From: Nitrosomonas sp. UBA6494
Lineage (GTDB): Bacteria; Pseudomonadota; Gammaproteobacteria; Burkholderiales; Nitrosomonadaceae
DNA: 23,552 bases
Direction of reading: 5' to 3'
Assembly (NCBI GenBank): GCA_002435335.1
Contig: DJMI01000059.1
Span: 1-23,552 of the forward strand
Positions 1 to 6,583 of this stretch are shown piece after piece. Both the position numbers and the translations under genes were made by a program. The notes under the pieces were generated by a model. The model searched no databases. It was not told the origin of the DNA and saw only the letters and a program-made list of their open reading frames with translations. Numbering within the stretch: position 1 is the first letter of the stretch; the number at the start of each line of letters is the position of its first letter.

Positions 1-2
1 AT

Positions 3-386
3 GCTGAATGTCTAAACTTGAGTACCTTTACTCTTCCGGCGGGATCGGGCGGAGGTGGTGGTGCAAGCGTCATATCCGGTTTTGATTGGTCGGGGCCAAA
101 TGTTGTTTTCTCAAGCTTTTCTTTTGACGATGTTACTACGTCAACGAATATAGCAAGTGGAACATTTTCTCCATTCTTTGCAGATGCTTTGGTTTTCTTG
201 GGTCCATTGAATACGGCTGATACTTATTCATTGACAGTAACGGGTAGTCTAATGCCTTTCCATCACAGTGGCTCTTATTCTGGAAATTTCCATATTTCTC
301 CAATACCTGAACCTGAAACGTATGCCATGTTATTAACCGGTTTGGGTTTGATCGGCGTATCATTAAGAAGACGCCGCGCGAAGTAA
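3..386 (+). CDS. PEP-CTERM sorting-domain protein (5' end outside window)
   Basis: This is the C-terminal part of an exported protein that would be sorted by an exosortase. The frame is open from the first bases of the window, so the true start and the signal peptide lie upstream; a TTG at 18 is possible but would give a product with no export signal. The visible part is Gly/Ser/Thr/Phe-rich. It ends in a textbook PEP-CTERM tripartite signal: the PEPETYAM box, a hydrophobic stretch (LLTGLGLIGVSL) and a terminal basic cluster (RRRRAK). From family knowledge, such proteins are cut and anchored by EpsH-type exosortase and are linked to extracellular polysaccharide or biofilm. The body resembles secreted PEP-CTERM proteins of unknown function. 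A strong terminator follows. The sorting signal is certain; the role of the rest is unknown. Confidence 0.85.
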   Translation, partial: AECLNLSTFTLPAGSGGGGGASVISGFDWSGPNVVFSSFSFDDVTTSTNIASGTFSPFFADALVFLGPLNTADTYSLTVTGSLMPFHHSGSYSGNFHISPIPEPETYAMLLTGLGLIGVSLRRRRAK

Positions 387-410
387 CTTAAGCGAACAAC
401 GGTATTAGCG

Positions 411-445
411 GCCACAAGGTGCAAGCCTTGTGGCTTTTCTTTTTT
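411..445 (+). terminator. Rho-independent terminator of the PEP-CTERM gene
   Basis: A perfect 9-bp stem (GCCACAAGG at 411-419 with CCTTGTGGC at 426-434) closes a 6-base loop and is followed by a T-rich tract (435-445). It lies 25 bases after the stop codon of the PEP-CTERM gene and separates it from the lipoprotein gene that begins at 553. Confidence 0.9.
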
Positions 446-552
446 GCATCACTAAATCGGTGCTTCGAAGTTCATCTGCTCGCTTCCAGTTTATCCGTGT
501 ACAATTTAAAGCTTGATCCGTCGAATTTATACTTTAGAAGGAAGCAAGCATC

Positions 553-999
553 ATGATGAAAGGTTTCTTTACCGCTCTTTTTTTCTCTTGCGCCGTATTG
601 CTGTCGGGTTGTGCCGCTTCATCAGAAAATCGTTCGAGTACTTACATTTCACCGTCTCAATTTAAAACTTACAGTTGCGACGAGCTTTTGCGCGAAATCG
701 ATCGAATTCAAAACAGAGTCAGTGAATTGATCGGTAAGCCCACCGATGCAGCACCCTCGAAGGATAAGTGGGTATTGGGTGCGGATTTGTCGCTTTCCTG
801 GGCGGCATTGTTTGCTTTGGGCGGTACTAAGGAGCAGGAAGCCGAATATATGCAACTGAAAAGCGAATACGATGCGATTCAACACTGGGCAGTTATCAAG
901 CAGTGTCCCGGAGTCATTCCGCCGGCAGAGAAACCACCTGAATTTGATCCGGATTTGGTTGAGACGAACAGGTCTGAAGCAATTGCCGGTCAACGGTAA
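553..999 (+). CDS. small predicted lipoprotein, unknown function
   Basis: A 148-residue protein with a lipoprotein signal peptide: short basic start, hydrophobic run and a lipobox LSGC with the acylated cysteine at residue 20. The mature part is mostly helical and hydrophilic, with two cysteines (about residues 41 and 117) that could form a disulphide in the periplasm. A hydrophobic patch (around residues 75-90) and a helix with EAEYMQLKSEYDA follow. Residue 19 is Gly and residue 21 Ala, with no Asp at +2, so outer-membrane localisation is likely. The start has two adjacent ATG codons (553 and 556), with an AAGGA element at 538-542. It is monocistronic, between a terminator and the convergent hyp operon, whose last gene ends 26 bases away. 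I do not recognise a function; conserved lipoproteins of this shape are common in betaproteobacteria. Confidence 0.8.
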   Translation: MMKGFFTALFFSCAVLLSGCAASSENRSSTYISPSQFKTYSCDELLREIDRIQNRVSELIGKPTDAAPSKDKWVLGADLSLSWAALFALGGTKEQEAEYMQLKSEYDAIQHWAVIKQCPGVIPPAEKPPEFDPDLVETNRSEAIAGQR

Positions 1000-1025
1000 C
1001 GCAGATCGTATTTAGTCGTTTGATA

Positions 1026-2744
1026 TTACCTCGTTTTATTGAATTCGAGACGACGGTGCTGTGCTAGGTATCTCGGTGTCCAGGCATGGGGAACTTTATG
1101 AACGAAATGGTAGCGTGCCACATGATAGCTTGGATCGAAGCCGTAGAAATTCAACTGCATACGACGTAATTCCGCATCACGATAAGCTTGCAACGGTTTC
1201 TGCCGCTCGTCTGCAAGACGGCGTTCTGCTTTTTGTCGTATGCGAGCAGCAAAGTCGGAGGATCCGGCAAGTTTCTCGGCGATAGCGGTGATTTCTCTGT
1301 CGAAATGCGTCGTATCCAGCGCAAAATATGCATCGATCAATCCTAAGGTTTGCGCTTCCGGAGCACCGATAGGCAAACGATTGTCCATGAGCGATGCTAT
1401 TTTGTCGGCTCTAACACGGCGCGGTAATAAATAAGTCCAATATTCGGAACCGTAGAGATTACCCATGCTTTTATAATGCGGATTCAGGATGATGCTTTCG
1501 CGTGCATAAATGAAATCGGCGGCAAGCGACAAAAAAACACCCCCAGCGCCGGCATTGCCTCGCAATGCTGCAATCGTGAGTTGCCGATCGGTGGTTATGA
1601 TGGCTTGTACTAAATCATTCATGGCATTGATGTTGCGCCAGGATTCATCGGCCGGGCTTTCGGCATACTCGATGTGATTGAGGTGAATGCCGTTGCTCCA
1701 AAATTCCGTTCCGCCCATCAGCACAATTACCCGTACGTTACTCGCAGCGATTTCTAAGTATGCATCGCGCAATCGCTTACACTGCTTGCTGTCCATAGCA
1801 CCGTTATAAAAAGCGAAGTGCAGATAGCCGACCCCATTCTTTTGCTGATACCAAATGTCGCGGTAGGTTGTTGCAGATGCTGTGGCTCGCGGAACTATTG
1901 ATGCTTCGGGCGTTTCCATCAGTCGCTGTTGCAAAGCGACAGTGGCCGCCAATTTGAGACTGGGCTGCGATTCGTTATGCGGTTTTAAATGTCCTAGCCA
2001 CACGGCGCCGTCAACCGTGGCACGGCAAATTGCATTATTGCGTTTGGCGATGATGGTACCGGGCTTGCCGGTTAATTGAGATTCGCTGCATGCATCGAAT
2101 AAATAATAGGATTGATCAAACAGGGTATCCAGTACGCCGGGAAATCCGTCCGCCGCATGAATCTTCGTCAAGATCGTACATGTGTCGTCTTTTAGCCAGT
2201 CGATGCGACGGTCAGCCTGGCGCATCGGGGCATGCGGGCGGCCATGCACATCGGACTGTGAATAATCTAGCGGCACCGGTTTGAATGAACCGGATTGAAA
2301 TCGGTGCAAGGCAGTCAATACCGCTGCTGTTGCCGCTTCGACCACTTCATGGCGGTACAGGTCGCTTTTTCGGGTAAATCGCATTGGGAATGTTTCCGCG
2401 GCCCATATATCGCCGGCATCCATTTCTGCATTGGCTTGAAGTACCGTCACTCCCCATTCGCGATAGTCGTTCATGATGGCCCAATCCAGTGCGGAAGGAC
2501 CACGGTCGCCGATGATGCCGGGGTGGACGACCAGGCAGGTGTAACGGCGCCAGACTGCTTCCGGAATGGCGCGTTTCAAAAACGGTGCCAAAATCAAATC
2601 GGGTTGAAATAGTGCAACTGCTTCGATGGTCATGGTATCGTTGATATCGAACTCAACCGTAAGTTCGTGTCCGCATCGAGTCAGTTGAATCCAGAGGCGT
2701 TGCGCTAGGCAATTGAAGCTGTGTGTGAGAAATAGAATTTTCAA
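1026..2744 (-). CDS. hypX: HypX/HoxX hydrogenase maturation factor (CO-producing)
   Basis: A two-domain protein of about 572 residues. The N-terminal half is a formyltransferase-like domain, starting KILFLTHSFN and carrying HPGIIGDRGPSALDWAI and DAGDIW. The C-terminal half is an enoyl-CoA hydratase/isomerase (crotonase) fold with oxyanion-loop sequences GTEFWSNGIHLNHIE and RGNAGAGGVFLSLAADF and the HypX hallmark GNLYGSEYW. Known for the family: HypX takes the formyl group of N10-formyl-tetrahydrofolate through formyl-CoA to make the CO ligand of the [NiFe] active site, allowing maturation in air. Homology begins at a TTG codon at 2744, four bases after the hypE stop (2749-2751), so translational coupling is likely; the frame is open up to 2870, but that part only overlaps hypE. 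It is the last gene of hypCDEX and converges on the upstream lipoprotein gene. Confidence 0.93.
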   Translation of the reverse strand: MKILFLTHSFNCLAQRLWIQLTRCGHELTVEFDINDTMTIEAVALFQPDLILAPFLKRAIPEAVWRRYTCLVVHPGIIGDRGPSALDWAIMNDYREWGVTVLQANAEMDAGDIWAAETFPMRFTRKSDLYRHEVVEAATAAVLTALHRFQSGSFKPVPLDYSQSDVHGRPHAPMRQADRRIDWLKDDTCTILTKIHAADGFPGVLDTLFDQSYYLFDACSESQLTGKPGTIIAKRNNAICRATVDGAVWLGHLKPHNESQPSLKLAATVALQQRLMETPEASIVPRATASATTYRDIWYQQKNGVGYLHFAFYNGAMDSKQCKRLRDAYLEIAASNVRVIVLMGGTEFWSNGIHLNHIEYAESPADESWRNINAMNDLVQAIITTDRQLTIAALRGNAGAGGVFLSLAADFIYARESIILNPHYKSMGNLYGSEYWTYLLPRRVRADKIASLMDNRLPIGAPEAQTLGLIDAYFALDTTHFDREITAIAEKLAGSSDFAARIRQKAERRLADERQKPLQAYRDAELRRMQLNFYGFDPSYHVARYHFVHKVPHAWTPRYLAQHRRLEFNKTR

Positions 2745-2748
2745 TGGA

Positions 2749-3801
2749 TCAACAAATCCGAGGCAATTGCTCGCCACTGAGCCAATCGACAATACGATTG
2801 CCACCGAAAAGGGTTTGCATTTGTACAAAGCAATGCGCATCTTCAATGATCTCTCCGATGATTGTCGCATTTGTGCCGAGCGGGTGTGTACGCATTACCT
2901 GCAATAACGTTTCGGCGTGTTCGGGTGCACAAATTGCAACGAGCTTACCTTCATTGGCGACATACAGCGGATCCAATCCGAGAAATTCACATGCTGCCCG
3001 GACTGTTTCGCAAATTGGGATTTCTCGTTCATACAGCATCATGCCGATCGACGATTGTTGCGCGATTTCATTCAGTGCCGCGGCGAGTCCGCCACGCGTG
3101 GGATCTCGCAGTACATGAATGTTTGGGGTCGTTGCAATCATGCAAGCGACTAATTCGTGTAATGCTGCGGTATCCGACACGACATCGGCATGAAATGTCA
3201 GGTTTTCGCGCATAGACATAACAGCAATGCCGTGATCCCCGATAGTACCGGAAAGCAGTATTTTGTCGCCCGGTTGCGCCTGATCAGCAGAAATGAGAAC
3301 ACCATCGGGCACCATGCCGACCCCGGTTGTTGTAATGAATACTCCGTCGCCGCTGCCTTTTTCCACTACTTTGGTGTCGCCGGTGATGATCGGGATTTTT
3401 ATTTCCCGTGAAGTTTGTGCCATCGAATCGACGATACGCTTCAAATCCGCAAGTGGTAGACCCTCTTCCAGAATAAAACTGGCAGCTAGGTAGTATGGTT
3501 TGGCGCCTGACATGGCGATGTCGTTGACAGTGCCGTGTACCGACAAACTACCGATGTCTCCGCCGGGGAAGAATAACGGTGTGATGACATGACTATCGGT
3601 TGATATCACCATGCGCCCGGCTGTGCATGAGAAGCAGGCTTGATCGTTCATTGGGCGCAGAAACGCATTGTCGAATGCAGGTAAAAACAATTGCTGAATC
3701 AATTGCGACATAGCGCGTCCACCGGCACCATGTGACATTTCGATGCAGCCATGTTTCAAGTCCAGTGTGCGGGTATAGCCGGGTTTAATATTTCCTTGCA
3801 T
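2749..3801 (-). CDS. hypE: HypE, carbamoyl dehydratase (thiocyanate carrier)
   Basis: HypE dehydrates the carbamoyl group placed by HypF on its C-terminal cysteine to thiocyanate, and passes cyanide to iron on the HypC-HypD complex in the cytoplasm. The 350-residue product has the AirS/PurM-like fold: an N-terminal SHGAGGRAM motif, GDTKVVEKGSGDGVFITTTG (ATP-binding region), and LRDPTRGGLAAALNEIA. It ends exactly in the essential PRIC with Cys as the last residue, so the catalytic tail is intact. The start at ATG 3801 is chosen because homology begins there, it sits 4 bases after the hypD stop, and GGAG lies about 9 bases upstream; the frame stays open to 4047 but overlaps hypD. Length matches the family (about 330-350). 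Confidence 0.96.
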   Translation of the reverse strand: MQGNIKPGYTRTLDLKHGCIEMSHGAGGRAMSQLIQQLFLPAFDNAFLRPMNDQACFSCTAGRMVISTDSHVITPLFFPGGDIGSLSVHGTVNDIAMSGAKPYYLAASFILEEGLPLADLKRIVDSMAQTSREIKIPIITGDTKVVEKGSGDGVFITTTGVGMVPDGVLISADQAQPGDKILLSGTIGDHGIAVMSMRENLTFHADVVSDTAALHELVACMIATTPNIHVLRDPTRGGLAAALNEIAQQSSIGMMLYEREIPICETVRAACEFLGLDPLYVANEGKLVAICAPEHAETLLQVMRTHPLGTNATIIGEIIEDAHCFVQMQTLFGGNRIVDWLSGEQLPRIC

Positions 3802-3805
3802 AAAG

Positions 3806-4948
3806 TCACTCCAGCATCGCGACGCAATCCCGACGCAAACGACCATAACGGTAATGCGCCGCACATGCACCTTCCGATGAAACCATACACGAACCGATCG
3901 GGTTGTCGGGAGTGCAAACGGTGCCAAAAATTTTGCAATCTTGCGGTTGTTTGATGCCGCGTAAAATGGCACCGCATTCACAGGCTTTGTTATCGGCAAT
4001 GGATGGTGTGACAATTTGAAAACGTTGTTCAGCATCAAAATCCGCAAATTGCGATTTGATTTTTAATGCACTGTAAGGCACAACACCTAAACCGCGCCAT
4101 TCAAATGTACGATGCAGTTCGAATACTTCGGCGACGAGTGATTGTGCTTTAGTATTTCCTTGAGGCAGTACGGCGCGAGTATATTCATTTTCTACCGTAG
4201 CGCGTTTTGTATTAACCTGACGGATGAGCATCAAAATGGCCTGCATCACATCAAGTGGCTCAAATCCCGCAATTACCACAGGTTTTTGGAATTCCTCCGC
4301 AAAATATTCATAAGGCTGACTGCCGATGACTACCGATACATGCGCCGGTCCGATAAATCCGTCGATAGCGACAGATCCCAGTTGACGAATTTCGGGTGAT
4401 TGTAAAATATGCGAAATAGCCGACGGTGTCAGCACATGATTACAAAATACGCTGAAATTTTTTAATCCGAGATGCTGCGCTTGTTTGACCGCGATTGCGG
4501 TGGGCGGTGTCGTTGTTTCAAAGCCGATAGCGAAAAATACCACTTGTCGCTGCGGATTTTGTTGCGCAATTTCGATGGCATTCTGACTGGAGTAAATCAT
4601 GCGGACATCGGCGCCTTGTGCTTTTGCTTTTGACAAGCTCATGCCGTTTTGTGTCGGTATGCGCAATACATCGGCGTAACAGCAGAGTATCAATTGTGGT
4701 AGCTGTGCCAGTTGAATTGCATTGGCCATGCGTCCGATAGGTAAAACGCATACCGGACAGCCGGGGCCGTGAATCATGCGAACGTTATCGGGGAGCAAGT
4801 CGGTAATTCCGAAGCGGGCGATGGCATGGGTATGTCCGCCGCAAAATTCCATGAAACGGTAATTACGGTTCGGGTCGATTGCGACAATGATTTTGTCCGC
4901 GATTTTTTGCGCTATTTCACCGGTACGAAACTCATCGATGTACTTCAC
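3806..4948 (-). CDS. hypD: HypD, hydrogenase Fe(CN)2CO assembly scaffold
   Basis: HypD is the iron-sulphur protein which, with HypC, holds the iron while the two CN and one CO ligands are added. The 380-residue length fits the family. Visible hallmarks are FCGGHTH (35-41, with Cys36) and GPGCPVC (61-67, Cys64 and Cys67), which form the reaction site. Near the C terminus a cysteine-rich part (KACECG, QDCKIFG, TVCTP, SCMVSSEGAC) supplies the [4Fe-4S] ligands. It starts 9 bases after the hypC stop and is followed at once by hypE, so it is the second gene of the operon. All key cysteines appear present, which argues for a working protein. Confidence 0.97.
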   Translation of the reverse strand: MKYIDEFRTGEIAQKIADKIIVAIDPNRNYRFMEFCGGHTHAIARFGITDLLPDNVRMIHGPGCPVCVLPIGRMANAIQLAQLPQLILCCYADVLRIPTQNGMSLSKAKAQGADVRMIYSSQNAIEIAQQNPQRQVVFFAIGFETTTPPTAIAVKQAQHLGLKNFSVFCNHVLTPSAISHILQSPEIRQLGSVAIDGFIGPAHVSVVIGSQPYEYFAEEFQKPVVIAGFEPLDVMQAILMLIRQVNTKRATVENEYTRAVLPQGNTKAQSLVAEVFELHRTFEWRGLGVVPYSALKIKSQFADFDAEQRFQIVTPSIADNKACECGAILRGIKQPQDCKIFGTVCTPDNPIGSCMVSSEGACAAHYRYGRLRRDCVAMLE

Positions 4949-4957
4949 GACAACGAC

Positions 4958-5194
4958 TCATTTACTGTATGTATCGTTGTATGTCGCCAGGTCGGCAAAC
5001 ATATCCAGAGTGCGCTTTGCTTCCTGCTGATCCAATTTCTGTAGCGCAAAACCAACATGTACGATGACATAATCTCCGGGTGCGACATCTTCAACCAAAA
5101 CCAAAGAAATTTCTTTGCGTACGCCACTTAAGTTAACAATTGCGCGATTATCTGCTGTCAATTGTTCGACACAAGCTGGAATAGCAAGGCACAT
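4958..5194 (-). CDS. hypC: HypC/HupF hydrogenase maturation chaperone
   Basis: A 78-residue protein beginning MCLAIP; after removal of Met, Cys2 is the conserved residue that binds iron and the hydrogenase large-subunit precursor. The rest has the HypC beta-barrel pattern (VEDVAPGDYVIVHVGFALQKLD). Known role: it shuttles the Fe(CN)2CO unit from HypD to the apo large subunit. It is the first gene of hypCDEX; only 58 bases separate its ATG from the divergent L,D-transpeptidase gene, so its promoter must lie there or within that gene. There is no obvious Shine-Dalgarno sequence before the ATG. hypA, hypB, hypF and the hydrogenase itself must be elsewhere. Confidence 0.95.
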   Translation of the reverse strand: MCLAIPACVEQLTADNRAIVNLSGVRKEISLVLVEDVAPGDYVIVHVGFALQKLDQQEAKRTLDMFADLATYNDTYSK

Positions 5195-5225
5195 ATGTGA
5201 TTAAAGCAGATTTTCTAAAGTGGAA

Positions 5226-5245
5226 ATTATGACATAATTAATTAT
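5226..5245. promoter_or_regulatory. overlapping AT-rich palindromes in the hypC / L,D-transpeptidase divergent region
   Basis: Two overlapping perfect palindromes lie in the 58-base gap between the divergent genes: ATTATG-A-CATAAT (5226-5238) and ATAATTAATTAT (5234-5245). The first contains CATAAT, which could serve as a minus-strand -10 box. They may form an operator, but the gap is very AT-rich, which raises the chance of accidental symmetry. Confidence 0.35.
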
Positions 5246-5252
5246 CGTTATT

Positions 5253-5846
5253 ATGATCCCATTGCAGAGAATGAGCAGAAACCACTTTTTTATTCGTACG
5301 ATAATTGTTTTTTCACTTGGATTATTAACGCTCCTTATATCTCCCGTTCCCGCCAGAGCGGATAAAAGTATCTGGATCGATGTTGATACCACCGAGCAAA
5401 TTTTACGGGTGATGCAAGGCGATACGGTTCAGGAAGAATACAAGAATGTAGCGATAGGGCGGTATGGTACGACATGGTCCAAGGTAACACTCGACGATAA
5501 AACCCCGTTGGGTAAATTCAGGATCGGCTGGATCAATGAAAAAAGCCGTTACCATCGATTCTTCGGCTTGGATTACCCGAATCGCGATACTGCAGAGCGA
5601 GCATTGAGCGAAAAAAGGATAGATGTCGACACGTGGTATTCCATTATGAAGGCGGATGTTATGGGAAGAACGCCGCCGCAAAATACTACTTTAGGCGGTT
5701 ACATCGGTATCCATGGCATCGGTAGGGGAGATAAGGACGTTCATCACTATTACAATTGGACTAACGGTTGTATCGCACTTACCAATGAACAAATTGATCA
5801 GCTAGGACGATGGCTTAAACCCGGTGTGATGGTCAATATCCGTTAA
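5253..5846 (+). CDS. secreted L,D-transpeptidase (YkuD domain)
   Basis: A 197-residue exported protein. Residues about 7-36 form a signal peptide ending in PVPARA, followed by a YkuD (L,D-transpeptidase) catalytic domain. The catalytic core is seen as GGYIGIHGIG (His154) and NWTNGCIAL with the nucleophile Cys173; the usual Arg two residues after Cys-Ile is Ala here, as in the common secreted NGCIALTN subgroup. Known chemistry: these enzymes form or break meso-diaminopimelate crosslinks in peptidoglycan, or attach or detach Lpp-type lipoproteins. Start choice is uncertain: ATG 5253 and ATG 5271 both precede the signal peptide and neither has a good ribosome site. The next gene encodes a Lpp/OprI-like lipoprotein, a plausible substrate. 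Confidence 0.9.
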   Translation: MIPLQRMSRNHFFIRTIIVFSLGLLTLLISPVPARADKSIWIDVDTTEQILRVMQGDTVQEEYKNVAIGRYGTTWSKVTLDDKTPLGKFRIGWINEKSRYHRFFGLDYPNRDTAERALSEKRIDVDTWYSIMKADVMGRTPPQNTTLGGYIGIHGIGRGDKDVHHYYNWTNGCIALTNEQIDQLGRWLKPGVMVNIR

Positions 5847-6033
5847 TCAAAAATTTTCTGAAATTGCATGTATGCTTGATTGTGTCATGTAATGTATTGA
5901 AGATAAGTAATAAATGGATTTTTTGCTAAGTGAGTTAGCGTCAACGTGTTGTTTTTATGTTACCGCTTTCTGCAAATATGTCCTGATATCCATTTATTTT
6001 GCAGCGAAAATCGGATAAGATTCCAACGCGTTG

Positions 6034-6051
6034 TTGATATCTTTATATCAA
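6034..6051. promoter_or_regulatory. perfect inverted repeat upstream of the Lpp-like gene
   Basis: TTGATAT (6034-6040) and ATATCAA (6045-6051) form a perfect 7-bp inverted repeat with a 4-base spacer, 65 bases before the lipoprotein ATG. It could be an operator or a leader hairpin. The half-sites look like FNR or CRP half-sites but the spacing is wrong for FNR. The rest of the 5847-6115 gap is AT-rich, and I see no clear sigma-70 promoter or gene in it. Confidence 0.35.
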
Positions 6052-6115
6052 TAGCAAAGAAAGTGGTGGATGATAGTGCATATTGAATAGAATAAACAAC
6101 TGAGGAGATCAGAGA

Positions 6116-6406
6116 ATGAAAGGAAAAATCCAGCATCCAGTTCGTAAATTAACGGTGGCAGTTATTGCAGGTGCATTTATCGGATTAACAGGTTGCGCAA
6201 CAACAGGTCAATTGCAAGAGCTGGAAGATAGACTGAAAGGTGATATCGCTGCTGCAAAGGCTGATGCTGCTGCTGCCAAAGCTGATGCGGCTGCTGCAAG
6301 AGCCGATGCTGCTGCTGCAAATAATACAGCAAATCAAGCATTAGGCGCAGCTAATGATGCAAACTCAAAAATTGATCGTATGTTTAAGAAAGCAATGCAT
6401 AAGTAA
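6116..6406 (+). CDS. OprI/Lpp-like alanine-zipper murein lipoprotein
   Basis: A 96-residue lipoprotein with lipobox LTGC (acyl cysteine at residue 27). It is followed by a coiled coil made of near-perfect AAAKADAA / AAARADAA heptads (about residues 43-75), then ANDANSKIDRMFKKAMHK. The layout and tail closely follow Pseudomonas OprI and E. coli Lpp: trimeric alanine-zipper helix and a basic C terminus ending in Lys. In Lpp that last Lys is joined to peptidoglycan. A strong ribosome site (GAGGAG, 8 bases before ATG) and a strong terminator point to high expression as a single gene. An L,D-transpeptidase gene sits directly upstream. Attachment to murein is inferred, not shown. Confidence 0.88.
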   Translation: MKGKIQHPVRKLTVAVIAGAFIGLTGCATTGQLQELEDRLKGDIAAAKADAAAAKADAAAARADAAAANNTANQALGAANDANSKIDRMFKKAMHK

Positions 6407-6423
6407 TAATCGTTTTTATTGCT

Positions 6424-6456
6424 AAAAAACCCCTCTTTAGAGGGGTTTTTTATTTT
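6424..6456 (+). terminator. Rho-independent terminator of the Lpp-like gene
   Basis: A perfect stem, ACCCCTC-type arm (A-run 6424-6429, CCCCTC 6430-6435) with GAGGGG (6440-6445), 4-base loop TTTA, followed by TTTTTT. The flanking A and T runs extend the pairing, so it may work in both directions. It starts 18 bases after the stop codon of the lipoprotein gene. Confidence 0.95.
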
Positions 6457-6583
6457 GCTCACTAAATTCTTCAAATCCCTTCCTATCGAACATTCGGTAG
6501 CGCTAATATAGCTTGTCTTTTACTTGGTTGGCAGCATAGTTGTTTCTTAACCGCCCGCTAAACGAAGTTATCTCTACTACCGT

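Noticed and set aside
2745..2870. Upstream extension of hypX to 2870.
   Set aside because: The added residues only overlap the hypE end in another frame and do not resemble HypX; homology begins at the TTG at 2744.
2744..3215. Long plus-strand open frames inside the hypE region (also 2295-2612 and 2862-3215).
   Set aside because: They lie opposite strongly conserved hypE/hypX codons, have no ribosome sites and no recognisable protein features.
6528..6544. Sigma-54-like sequence TTGGCAGC-N4-TTGTT before ydbH.
   Set aside because: The required GC at -12 is absent and there is no nearby enhancer-type activator.
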